Shown here: piece after piece, positions 27,401 through 33,757 of the stretch
Numbering within the stretch: the first letter of the stretch is position 1
Layout: every line of letters begins with the position of its first letter
Source: Candidatus Cloacimonadota bacterium
GTDB lineage: Bacteria; Cloacimonadota; Cloacimonadia; Cloacimonadales; Cloacimonadaceae
DNA: 41,104 nucleotides
Reading direction: 5' to 3'
Assembly (NCBI GenBank): GCA_028681035.1
Contig: JAQUJJ010000016.1
Span: 1 to 41,104 of the forward strand
Translations under genes and position numbers: made by a program
The notes under the pieces: generated by a model
What the model was told of the DNA's origin: nothing
Database searches by the model: none
What the model saw: only the letters and a program-made list of their open reading frames with translations

Positions 27401-29764
27401 AAGAGTTCCACCACCGGCATTGGTGATGGTAAACTGCTTAGTGGCAGCGGTGTTGATAAGGGTTGATGCAAAATCCCAGCTTGATAAGTTTGGAGTTAGA
27501 GTGAAGGTGGGATTTGCGGGGATTGCTTCCAGCAAGAAGTCATCAATACCAAAGCCATAATTTGTTGCGGCTGATGCAGTCTGGTAGAAGGCGATATACA
27601 CTGTTCTACCGGTGTAAGCATCAAGATTAAGGGTATGCTCAGTCCATGCAGTATTAGCACAGTTGAAGGTACCCAAATTATCAGTAAATGATGCAATTGC
27701 GGTATCCGTAATGGAAACCAATACATCGTAAGTATTTACTTTTGTGGCGCTTTCTACTTTATCCCACCATTTCATGCGTGTATCTGCTGCAAGATTGATG
27801 GGCGGGGTAATAAGGTAATCATTGGTATTACCCATACCATGTGCAGCGTATGTTCCAGAATGGGTGGGAGTGATATAGGTATTAGCCTGGCTCCAATAGT
27901 AGCTATCACTATTAGCATTAATTACTGTCCAATTAGTGGGAGCAGCAGGTGAGCCAGCCCATGTATCATCGAAGTTTTGAGTGTGAGGGAAGGTAGCGAT
28001 GGTGGGATCAGCTCTTACTGTGAAACTACGGACTGTAGAACCCACAGCATCGCCGTTACCATTATTAGCCACTACTTTCCAGTAATATGAAGCACCATAG
28101 GTTAAGGGAGTAGTTGCGGTATATGTGAGCCCGGTAACCGTGCTAAGCAGGGTTGTGGGATCAGCAAGGGGTCCGCAATAAACCTTATAACCGGTAGGTA
28201 TGCCACCTGTAGTAGGGGCTGTCCAGGTGAATGTAGGCTTTTCATTTACGCCAGTCGCTAAATCAGCGGGAAGTACCTGAGCCACAGGACCAGGAGCTTC
28301 TGGGGTGATTTCCGGACCGACATACATATCGGTATAGAAGGATGCTCCCTGTTTACCGGTTCTGACACCCAGATAGTAGCTGTTTCCACTCAGAGAGTCG
28401 AGAGCAGCCACAGTGTTATACCATGTTGAAACAGCAGCATGAGAGATATCACTACCAATCTGCGTCCAGGTTACTCTGTCTGGGGAGTAAACAATCTGTA
28501 GTTTTCCATTAACACTGGAACAATATGTCCACAGACTAAGAGTACTGCTTCCGGTGATTGTTACTTTAGGAGTGGAAAGGATGTATTGAGTGGAAGAGTT
28601 GCCATACTTGTAGGCACTGGCTGTTCCATTCTTGTAATAGGATGTGCTGCGGCTCCATGTTCCACTTGTGCCATTAGCCCAACCAATTGGCGGGAAGGTA
28701 GTGCTTTCAAAGCTCTCTGCTACCTGAGTGGTAGTAGGAGTTTTGAAGCTCCAGATGGGGCAGCCTGACGCATCGCCGACAGAATTTTTGGGAATAATCT
28801 GCCAGTAGTAAGTCATCCCGGCTGCAAGCGTAGGGGTATAAGTAAGACCTACTTGGTTTACTACGAAAGGTGGAGTTGAAGCAGTTCCAAAATAAACATC
28901 GTAGGATGAAGGCCAAGCCGCAGTGCCTGCACCAGCAGCCCACTTTAGGGTTTCGCCCAATAATGCCCATCCTGCATCAACAGGGGATACAAGTGTAGCT
29001 GCCAATGGAATATTGGTAGCTACAGGAGGCGTAAATGTAAATACTCTTCTTGCACCATCGGCAGCACTATTAAGGTTGGTCATTGCGCTGCTTGCGGCGA
29101 AAGATGTATTTGTTACGCTTGTTGCAGTAACATTCCATGTTGGGGTTGTAATGATAGTTATAATGTTTCCTACTGTACCAGCAGTATTGCTTGTAGAAAG
29201 ATATACACCACGGGATTGGGCAGATGTACCCATATTGTACATCGTACCATAGATATATTGAACTTGGTTAGTAGTTTCATACAATACAGCCTGCATTTTA
29301 CAATAAGTTCCGGTTTCCGTTGCGCTACCGTAGTTCACACGCAGGTCAACCCATTCAACCGTGAGAATCTGATTGGGGCTGGATCCGGTTACTTTGTAAT
29401 GCACCTTACCAGTTGCACGAATTGCGTTATCATTAGAGATGGGAGCAAGGCGTGCAAGATTTGAACTTGGGTTTGCCTGACCGCCAGAAATGGCGGTTGC
29501 CCCAAGCTGCATTTGTCCGTTTGAGTTAACTGAGAACTGGGTATAGGTTTCTGTACCCAGTTTGAAGTTAAACCCAAGATTAACGACCGCAGAAGCATTA
29601 TCATCACGATAGGTGCCTGTTGCAAGCAGGTCTGTTGTACCACTGCTCATATCCACAAGACTGCCATCAGTGGCAGTAGAGTAGGTATAATCGGCAATGG
29701 TCTGAGCCATTATACAGGTCATACTAATAAATAGCAAGACCATCAGTATTGTAAATTTCTTCAT
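21467..29764 (-). CDS. Giant modular secreted protein (2765 aa) with anchor-J-like, FnIII-like and anchor-D-like repeats
   Basis: Signal peptide 1-20 (MKKFTILMVLLFISMTCIMA). Then an N-terminal beta-rich domain to about 255, followed by repeated modules. Fibronectin-III-like segments with TGYKVY occur near 260, 500, 1330 and 1590. MAM/choice-of-anchor-J-like jelly-roll units start near 350, 590, 870, 1160, 1405, 1665, 1960 and 2245 (ENFD, GW, ITPPI/LITP, Y(I/L)DDV). Three choice-of-anchor-D-like units (WDF...TKQFTITN.GPGTL) start near 750, 1048 and 1850. A Y/G-rich region covers about 2400-2650, with a last FnIII-like unit near 2655. Likely a surface adhesin or polymer-binding protein. The last ~30 residues are basic (Arg/Lys-rich) and do not resemble the usual type IX sorting domain. 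SD AAGGAG lies 6 nt upstream. Several module blocks are clear internal duplications. Confidence 0.9.
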   Translation of the reverse strand: MKKFTILMVLLFISMTCIMAQTIADYTYSTATDGSLVDMSSGTTDLLATGTYRDDNASAVVNLGFNFKLGTETYTQFSVNSNGQMQLGATAISGGQANPSSNLARLAPISNDNAIRATGKVHYKVTGSSPNQILTVEWVDLRVNYGSATETGTYCKMQAVLYETTNQVQYIYGTMYNMGTSAQSRGVYLSTSNTAGTVGNIITIITTPTWNVTATSVTNTSFAASSAMTNLNSAADGARRVFTFTPPVATNIPLAATLVSPVDAGWALLGETLKWAAGAGTAAWPSSYDVYFGTASTPPFVVNQVGLTYTPTLAAGMTYYWQIIPKNSVGDASGCPIWSFKTPTTTQVAESFESTTFPPIGWANGTSGTWSRSTSYYKNGTASAYKYGNSSTQYILSTPKVTITGSSTLSLWTYCSSVNGKLQIVYSPDRVTWTQIGSDISHAAVSTWYNTVAALDSLSGNSYYLGVRTGKQGASFYTDMYVGPEITPEAPGPVAQVLPADLATGVNEKPTFTWTAPTTGGIPTGYKVYCGPLADPTTLLSTVTGLTYTATTPLTYGASYYWKVVANNGNGDAVGSTVRSFTVRADPTIATFPHTQNFDDTWAGSPAAPTNWTVINANSDSYYWSQANTYITPTHSGTYAAHGMGNTNDYLITPPINLAADTRMKWWDKVESATKVNTYDVLVSITDTAIASFTDNLGTFNCANTAWTEHTLNLDAYTGRTVYIAFYQTASAATNYGFGIDDFLLEAIPANPTFTLTPNLSSWDFASTLINTAATKQFTITNAGGGTLNLSSVVASGTYYSISVAPDDMALTAGESTTFTVQYLPTVVTPVESPYAGSVTITDDLTPTTVISLSGSCFDPTITSFPTTYDFGTLSTDAFPPLNWTKVGGVLADPTVFSGTGSWIQDDWKNVSSSTDKAARMNIYSTGNGWLISPPIAVPAADYEVMFDVAYMDYANNLPPDTNGTDDQFAVLVGDGTSWAPANTLRLWDNASSPYVMNDIPPAGMTVSLPLGTAGTKYVAFYAGSTTANTDNDLMVDNITFRQTPVNPILSLSPDVTEWDFDQVVINTPATKQFTITNTGPGTLSITSIAAAGSYYSVSVDPSPVNLTNAQSASFTVQYLPTVEGADHTGTVTITDTRSTDTVIDLTGSCVDPTLYTADLPHVENFDTVTAPALPLGWSKKVTDTSTYGVVETVTSGYSTPNRIRIYNSSDSASDLILITPLIDPALNTLRVKFMAYGGTGYTLQVGTVDVPGQTATFTSLQTVNVSAAAWAQYSVNLSAYAGSSHYIAFRHGQGSTYQTIYLDDVVIEVPEAVAPEAATLVYPADGNVTLMNPILKFAPAVTGEPATGYKVYMNTTGNFLEGDVVYDGLNTTFATTTVIGQQYYWQVVPYNANGSTVGCPTWSFSTPGALQLAAGFEVTVPPAGWANGSSGSWSRSTSTPLFEGTASAYKYTSTSIVYVLSTPLLTIDGNSKIDFYTRASATSQVLQVVYSTDRLAWTQIDTDITYAATGIWYPISINLSAIAGNNYYIGFRTPTQTTGGSIYVDHVIGPNITPVVPDPVTQTAPAVDALNQSNYPTLTWTNPTTGGVPTGYKVYITDATSYAAQGSVFIAGDLVGTASGSPYTFSTPLTWEETYTWSIVPTNTAGDASPNTVRSFTVKADPTIYVTPTTPYLQDFAGTFAPTGWSRLNGLYGGTYSSGSQWVQDDWLNVTSPTNKSASINIYGSSRYGWLITPPINIPATGDYELMFDMGLVDYNATIAPVAGEQADDKLIVVMSDSPTMSSPTIIREWNNTTSLDVFDGIPATGASYTIPLTVSGTKYFAFYGESTVGGGDNDLMVDNVVFRETPEYPIYTIVPDLTATWDFGKTLIGGSAEKTFVISNTGPGTLTIASIATSDTYYSVEEIAPIDHSLTNGESTTFKVKYTPLLAGGPHTGTVTVSYTDAASTTDTIDFTGTANAPATLPLTEDWESGQGDWVFVNGTQTNAWYVGTADPYAGTSSAYVSNDAGVSNAYTTGTTSVAHVYRDIAFDDLCIDFPLTFQWKNVGESTYDRMRVYLVDTSVTPVAGTELLAANLVGLANYSVQSAWTAGSITLPGTISGTVKRLVFSWRNDGSGGTPPPINLDNISLTATPNVAGAPDAVTLNTPVSGATGLSSAGFDLTWTPAATGGTPTSYRVYMATDEGTIEDELTWVTTNTHFNPVTEGLVTFGYLDYYFWTVKAINGDGNAVVDPAWSFEIESDPNAPITVYPWTENFDAALTVPTAWVMSNEDGGGTSWAGSTTQKRSSPNSFKHGYSSATPDQDGWLITRPATIPATGDYLLSWWNYNAFPTYMIYNGVLVNTTNDPTDLNWVELWSQDAAAAAWSNATVPLNAYAGQTVYFAFNYQGFDADDWYIDDVSIYELTVDVIPPTITHLPVLNTPRDDIRYSVYAEIVDDATWNNPIGGAELYYSTDALNFTMVTMVFDTNGYYADIPAQILGTTVTYNIKAWDSELNEVTTDNFSFNVDNPTWVWYDQGGTTYLGYTTMDFGPTVLFTNPFYGTGIPMVLNTTDGSAYTALNANLHVYSYDGTNQIDLTGAIPVSFTAQGYDTFDLTSYNINITTPYFLVAYEDIPMGSYFLFDGTYDYGTTFVNDGGTLYTLSNPGAWAIGVNITNGLGSLDTPVVTITNGVTGPTLSWAAVTSANSYKVYGAADPYAAEISWTLLTTTSLLTYTYLGTEDMHFFKVVADSTVPSKNAAITRVNNLRNQASRTAKHAPKGRLNLKNRK

Positions 29765-29816
29765 GTTTACTCCTTAAAGTAAATATGTTTGGTTCTCATT
29801 TGTTTTTCAAGGTATT

Positions 29817-29948
29817 CTAATAGAACACCCAGATGTTTGTTTTTGAGGTTGAAAAGACCGTGAAGGAAGGTTGCTTTGGTTCAATGCTGCTGCGTATAGC
29901 GTAACGTGCGATGGTTATCTTAAGGCAGGCAGTATTGAGTGTAGGCAT
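29817..29948 (-). CDS. Possible small leader ORF 2 (43 aa)
   Basis: ATG at 29948 preceded by GGAGG with 5-7 nt spacing, stop at 29817, 52 nt before the giant gene. The product starts MPTLNTACLKITIARYAI and is rich in Ile, Thr and Ser, with no signal peptide or family I recognise. It could be a true small protein, a regulatory leader peptide, or chance. The good ribosome site and its position inside the predicted leader are the only support. Confidence 0.35.
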   Translation of the reverse strand: MPTLNTACLKITIARYAIRSSIEPKQPSFTVFSTSKTNIWVFY

Positions 29949-29958
29949 ATTTCCTCCG

Positions 29959-30117
29959 CTATATCTCGATTTGTTTTTTTGCTTCGGGGGGTGAAACGCA
30001 TATCTGCGCATGAAAGTTATAATTGGGCTTACATAAGGGGAGAGTAAGCGGATTTATCCACTGCCTCTTAAACGAGGAAAAACAAGGAGGAACAAGGGCT
30101 CGTTTTTTTCTGTTCAT
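29959..30117 (-). CDS. Possible small leader ORF 1 (52 aa)
   Basis: ATG at 30117 preceded closely by GAGAGGAG; stop at 29959, ten bases before the next small ORF start. The product begins MNRKKRALVPPCFSSFKRQW, is basic with three Cys, and matches nothing I recognise. A longer in-frame reading begins near 30183 with weaker support. It lies in tandem with the 43-residue ORF upstream of the giant gene. Confidence 0.3.
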   Translation of the reverse strand: MNRKKRALVPPCFSSFKRQWINPLTLPLCKPNYNFHAQICVSPPEAKKQIEI

Positions 30118-30242
30118 AACTCCTCTCATTCGAGTATTTCTGCTATCTGGCACAACTGCCAGAACAGCTATTTCATCAACCAACTGCGTTTAAACACAGC
30201 CATTTAATCTATAATCTATATTCGTTCTTTAAGCTCTGAGCA

Positions 30243-30271
30243 AACATATTACACAGGCGATATAGTGTCAA
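30243..30271 (-). promoter_or_regulatory. Predicted sigma-70-type promoter for the giant surface-protein transcript
   Basis: On the minus strand TTGACA (30266-30271), 17-nt spacer, TATGTT (30243-30248). The spacer end reads GCCTGTGTAA, also found with identical spacing from TTGAC in the phnD promoter. It implies a leader of about 470 nt. Confidence 0.55.
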
Positions 30272-30326
30272 GAGGAATTATTGATAAATTCCATAATCAA
30301 CCTTGGGAAATGTAGCTTTTTGCCCA

Positions 30327-30410
30327 CAATTACGCTGCGACGAGTTTCTTTTGACTTACAATTACGCTGCGACGAGTTTCTTTTGACTTACAATTACGCT
30401 GCGACGAGTT
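30327..30410. repeat. 32-bp tandem repeat, about 2.6 units, AATTACGCTG family
   Basis: Units start at 30327, 30359 and 30391 with CAATTACGCTGCGACGAG, separated by a TTTCTTTTGACTTA linker. The same core forms an inverted repeat at 1313-1382. Confidence 0.9.
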
Positions 30411-30450
30411 ATGTAACAAAGCAGAAGAACTACCACACAGCGTAATTGTG

Positions 30451-30633
30451 AGTTAAAACCACAGCGAAATAGAAGTAAAAATAACAACAATTTGTGAGTT
30501 AAAACCACAGCGTAATTGTGAGTTAAAGTGAGTTTAGTACGTAGCAGTTTTTCCTTTTTAACTCATAAATCGGCGAATTGATAAATGGCAGCGTTTGTTG
30601 TGAAGATATTGTCGCCGATTATATAAGTCAAAA
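30451..30633. repeat. 183-bp direct repeat, copy A (copy B 31041-31223)
   Basis: Nearly identical to 31041-31223 at an offset of 590 bp, with differences only around 30512-30523. It contains a hairpin AATCGGCGA/TCGCCGATT (30568-30620), and AATCGGCGA also occurs near 1019. Confidence 0.92.
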
Positions 30634-30634
30634 T

Positions 30635-30781
30635 AACAACAAATTGTGAGTTAAAACCACGGCGTAATAGAAGTAATAATAACAACAAATTGTGAGTTAA
30701 AACCACAGCGTAATAGAAGTAAAAATAACAACAAATTGTGAGTTAAAACCACAGCGATATGGAAGTAATAATAACAACAAA
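30635..30781. repeat. 46-bp tandem repeat, just over 3 units
   Basis: Units start at 30635, 30681, 30727 and 30773 (partial), each AACAACAAATTGTGAGTTAA plus a CCACAGCGTAATAGAAGTAA-like half. The array is broken by the insertion described next and resumes at 31045. Confidence 0.9.
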
Positions 30782-30790
30782 TTGTTAGTT

Positions 30791-31035
30791 CAGGCTGTTG
30801 ACAAAGTCCCGCAGGGACGAAAGATATTAGCCTGGGGTGTAGCGAAGCGAAACCCCAGGTCAGCATTAAGATAGACAGAAAGCCCTTTTAGGGCGACATA
30901 TATAACAATATAGCAATATGTTGCCAGTTATTGTGTCACCCCCAAGGGGTTTGTTTGATACTCCTATTCATACCTGAGGTTCACACCTCAGGCTAAAGGA
31001 TTCCACCTCTATCGAGGTTTGTAAACAGCCTGAAC
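30791..31035. mobile_element. MITE-like hairpin-string element with terminal inverted repeats and 9-bp target duplication
   Basis: About 245 bp with inverted ends (GTTCAGGCTGTT at 30788-30799, AACAGCCTGAAC at 31024-31035), flanked on both sides by TTGTTAGTT (30782-30790 and 31036-31044). Flanking sequence is the 46-bp repeat, continuous once the element is removed. The interior is a chain of hairpins (GTCCCGCAGGGAC; CCTGGGG...CCCCAGG; AAGCCC...GGGC; ACCCCCAAGGGGT; CCTGAGG...CCTCAGG; CCTC...GAGG). There is no gene, so movement would need a transposase encoded elsewhere. Confidence 0.82.
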
Positions 31036-31040
31036 TTGTT

Positions 31041-31223
31041 AGTTAAAACCACAGCGAAATAGAAGTAAAAATAACAACAATTTGTGAGTTAAAACCACAG
31101 CGAAATTGTGAATTAAAGTGAGTTTAGTACGTAGCAGTTTTTCCTTTTTAACTCATAAATCGGCGAATTGATAAATGGCAGCGTTTGTTGTGAAGATATT
31201 GTCGCCGATTATATAAGTCAAAA
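31041..31223. repeat. 183-bp direct repeat, copy B
   Basis: See 30451-30633. Its first bases overlap the target-site copy to the right of the mobile element, so the block was already present when the element inserted. Confidence 0.9.
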
Positions 31224-31238
31224 CTACCACACAGCATA

Positions 31239-31345
31239 ATTGTGAGTTAAAAATCCCCTGTCTTCCTTGCTTGCATTGCACTATCATTGCCCACTCATTG
31301 CCCTCCACATGGACAATGGGTGGGCAATGATAGGGCAATAGGAGC
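31239..31345. repeat. Long palindromic hairpin element, copy 2
   Basis: Arms of about 20 bp beginning CTATCATTGCCCAC and ending GTGGGCAATGATAG, with one mismatch. It is preceded by CAGCATAATTGTGAG and TCTTCCTTGCTTG, the same order as the copy at 1366-1495. Confidence 0.82.
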
Positions 31346-31434
31346 AAGTGAGCAAACTGAAATGGCTTACAATCACGCTACGAAAATCTTTTTTATGATT
31401 TACATTTAAGCGGCAATTGAGACTCCTGTTTCTG

Positions 31435-31608
31435 TAAGCACAGTCGCCTCGACTGTGGGCACCCGAGGCGGGTGCCGTTACATTGACTTTAACTCTTAAC
31501 TTCTCCCGCAGGAACAGCGTCCTGCGCTACATCTCAGCAGGATTGGAATCCAGCTCTACATTGACTTTAACTCTTAACTTCTCCCGCAGGAACGGCGTCC
31601 TGCGCTAC
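31435..31608. repeat. Short palindromes and a 51-bp direct repeat ending at the ZIP gene stop
   Basis: Palindromes CACAGTCGCCTCGACTGTG and GCACCCGAGGCGGGTGC are followed by a 51-bp unit at 31480-31530 repeated at 31558-31608 (offset 78), containing the hairpin CGCAGGAACGGCGTCCTGCG. The second copy ends 1 bp before the ZIP stop codon (31610, minus), so the hairpins would lie in that gene's 3' untranslated RNA. Confidence 0.8.
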
Positions 31609-31609
31609 G

Positions 31610-32395
31610 CTACCCCAACGCCACATCCAAAGTCATCATAATGGCGAATCCCAGCATCACCCCTATCGTAGCAAGGTGTCCGAATTCCCCTTTTTGAGAT
31701 TCTGGGATAACCTCATCCACCACCACATAAATCATAGCACCAGCAGCAAAGGAAAGGGCATAGGGCAGGAAAGAGCGTGCGGTATAAGCCATCACTACGC
31801 CCAACACGCCACCTATTGGCTCTACCATACCAGAAAACTGCCCCCAAAAGAAGCTTTTTCCGCGGGAGAACCCTTCCCTGCGTAGAGGAATGGAAACTGC
31901 TGCGCCTTCGGGCAGGTTTTGGATGCCAATGCCGATGGTGAGAGCAATTGCGGAGGCAAGAGCGGCATTGGTGAAGCCGTATTTTAGTGCGCCGAAAGCT
32001 ACTCCCACAGCCAAACCTTCCGGGAAATTGTGCAAGGTAATGGCGATAAATAGCAAAGTAGATTTACCCCAAGGGCTTTTGAGACCTTCCCGCTCCAGCC
32101 CGTCGGTATGGATGTGCATATGGGGAAGTAGCATATCCACAAGTCTCAGGAATAAACCCCCACATAAAAAGCCGATAACAGCAGGCCAGGGGCTACCCTT
32201 GCTAAGCTCGATGGCAGGGGCTAACAAACTCCAAAAGCTGGCGGCAATCATTATCCCCGCAGCCAAGCCAAGCATGCTATCCAATACCGATTGACGGATG
32301 CTTTTGAAAAATAGCACGAAACTGGCACCTAAAGCGGTCATAAACCAAGTAAAGGTGGTGCCTAATAGGGCAAGTATTATAGGGTTATGTGGCAT
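31610..32395 (-). CDS. ZIP-family divalent metal transporter
   Basis: 261-residue membrane protein with about eight transmembrane segments. ZIP signature pairs are HNFPEGLAVG in helix 4 and QNLPEGAAVS in helix 5, which form the metal site, and a His-containing loop (LPHMHIHTDG) lies between helices 3 and 4. It likely imports zinc, iron or manganese; direction and specificity are not readable. SD AAGGAG is 5 nt before the ATG. A 7-bp repeat array sits immediately upstream. Confidence 0.93.
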   Translation of the reverse strand: MPHNPIILALLGTTFTWFMTALGASFVLFFKSIRQSVLDSMLGLAAGIMIAASFWSLLAPAIELSKGSPWPAVIGFLCGGLFLRLVDMLLPHMHIHTDGLEREGLKSPWGKSTLLFIAITLHNFPEGLAVGVAFGALKYGFTNAALASAIALTIGIGIQNLPEGAAVSIPLRREGFSRGKSFFWGQFSGMVEPIGGVLGVVMAYTARSFLPYALSFAAGAMIYVVVDEVIPESQKGEFGHLATIGVMLGFAIMMTLDVALG

Positions 32396-32410
32396 GGGAA
32401 CTCCTTGTTT

Positions 32411-32473
32411 GAGTTAAGAGTTAAGAGTTAAGAGTTAAGAGTTAAGAGTTAAGAGTTAAGAGTTAAGAGTTAA
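32411..32473. repeat. Heptamer array, 9 units of GAGTTAA
   Basis: Nine perfect 7-bp units 16 bp upstream of the ZIP start codon. The inverted form (TTAACTC, 3 units) lies at 32970-32990 at the other end of the same intergenic region. Confidence 0.95.
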
Positions 32474-32475
32474 GT

Positions 32476-32622
32476 TACATGCGTGTTATTGGAGTTACAT
32501 GCGTGTTATTGGAGTTGCATGCGTCTCGCATGTACTGGTGTAGTAGGCGTCCCGCCTACGGTAAACATAAGCAGGCAAGATGCCTGCAATTCCAGTACAG
32601 GCGGGACGCCTGTAGCTCCGGA
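32476..32622. repeat. 20-bp mini-array joined to a hairpin-string element
   Basis: Two units of TTACATGCGTGTTATTGGAG lead into GTTGCATGCGTCTCGCATGTACTGG and then the hairpins GTAGGCGTCCCGCCTAC, GCAGGCAAGATGCCTGC and ACAGGCGGGACGCCTGT, ending CCTGTAGCTCC. The layout matches the array and element at the right end of the window. Confidence 0.82.
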
Positions 32623-32635
32623 AGTAGTACTCCAT

Positions 32636-32868
32636 CACTCTATCTCTTTGTTACTTCATCACTTTGTTACTTCATAACTTTGTTACTTCATCACTTTATC
32701 ACTTCATCACTTTGTTACTTCATCTCTTTGTTACTTCATAACTTTGTTACTTCATCACTCTATCTCTTTGTTACTTCATCTCTTCATCACTTTGTTACTT
32801 CATCACTTTGTTACTTCATCTCTTTGTTACTTCATCACTCTATCACTTTGTTACTTCATCACTTAATT
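32636..32868. repeat. Long octamer array (reverse orientation), about 28 units
   Basis: Runs of TTCATCAC, TTTGTTAC, TTCATAAC, TTTATCAC and TCTTTGTT-type 8-bp units: the complement of the GTGATAAA family found at 4142 and 4568. No gene is associated with this copy. The open frames it creates are low-complexity artefacts. Confidence 0.88.
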
Positions 32869-32998
32869 TAACCACCGAAAACACCTAAACTAACACGGCA
32901 TGATATTAACTTTGTCTTCAGCAGGATTGGAATCCTGCTCTACATGTCAAATCCTGCTCTACGATGATATTAACTCTTAACTCTTAACTCTTAACTTA
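32869..32998. repeat. Intergenic stretch with small palindrome and inverted heptamer array
   Basis: Contains AGCAGGATTGGAATCCTGCT near 32921, a partial second copy (AAATCCTGCTCTAC), and three TTAACTC units at 32970-32990 ending at the phnC stop codon. No gene seen. Confidence 0.75.
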
Positions 32999-33757
32999 TT
33001 ATATCTCTTCCGCATCCTGTCCATAGATAGTTTTAAAGCGTTGGTTGTCTATCTCCACAGGCAAGCCTTCGAATACTTTCTGTCCGTCTTTTAGGGCAAG
33101 AACCCTGTTCCCATAACGGCGGGCGAGAGACAGGAAATGCAGCGAGCAGATAATGCTGATTCCTTCTTTGTTAATCTCTCCCAGATATTGCATAATGGAA
33201 TCGGCAGTTGCGGGATCGAGGCTGGCTACAGGCTCATCTGCAAGGATTAGGGCGGGGTCTTGCATCAGGGCACGGGCAATGGCAACGCGCTGTTGTTGCC
33301 CGCCGGAGAGATGCTTCACTTGTTTATGGGCAAAATCTTGTAAGCCAACCCGTTTCAGATTATGAAAGGCAAACTCGTGATCTTCTTTGGTGAAGGAAGA
33401 AACAAAGGAATGGTAGCCGAGCCGTCCGGTAAGCACATTGGTTAGCACAGTAAGGTTCTTCACGAGGTTAAACTGCTGAAACACCATGGCAATATGCCGT
33501 CTGTACTGGCGCAGTTTTAAGCCCTTCAGAGCCAAAATATCCGTTCCCTGAAAGAGTATTTCACCGGCTGTAGGCTCAATAAGGCGGTTAATACAGCGCA
33601 GCATGGTAGATTTACCGCTGCCGGAAAGCCCCAGCAGAATAACGAAATCACCTGTATTTACGTGCATGGAAAGCTTGTTTACGGCAAGGCTCTTGCCGTC
33701 ATAGCTTTTATCCAGGTGGCGTACTTCCAGAAGCTTATCTTTGCTAGTTTCTATCAT
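32999..33757 (-). CDS. phnC: ABC transporter ATP-binding protein, PhnC-like
   Basis: 252 residues. Walker [10 protein letters not shown] (43-51), Q-loop FQQFNLV (about 93-99), signature LSGGQQQR (150-157), Walker B ILADEP (171-176), switch His in CSLH. It best fits the phosphate/phosphonate PhnC group ([14 protein letters not shown]-like loop TGRLGYHS). It would energise uptake of the ligand bound by PhnD. Its start overlaps the phnD stop (ATGA). No phnE permease follows: the next 600 bp are repeats. Confidence 0.9.
   Translation of the reverse strand: MIETSKDKLLEVRHLDKSYDGKSLAVNKLSMHVNTGDFVILLGLSGSGKSTMLRCINRLIEPTAGEILFQGTDILALKGLKLRQYRRHIAMVFQQFNLVKNLTVLTNVLTGRLGYHSFVSSFTKEDHEFAFHNLKRVGLQDFAHKQVKHLSGGQQQRVAIARALMQDPALILADEPVASLDPATADSIMQYLGEINKEGISIICSLHFLSLARRYGNRVLALKDGQKVFEGLPVEIDNQRFKTIYGQDAEEI

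Noticed and set aside
31890..32294. 134-codon frame opposite the ZIP transporter
   Set aside because: Antisense shadow; the ZIP reading has signature motifs and an SD.
32479..32871. 130-codon Leu/Ser/His-rich frame
   Set aside because: Translation of octamer and hairpin repeats, not a gene.
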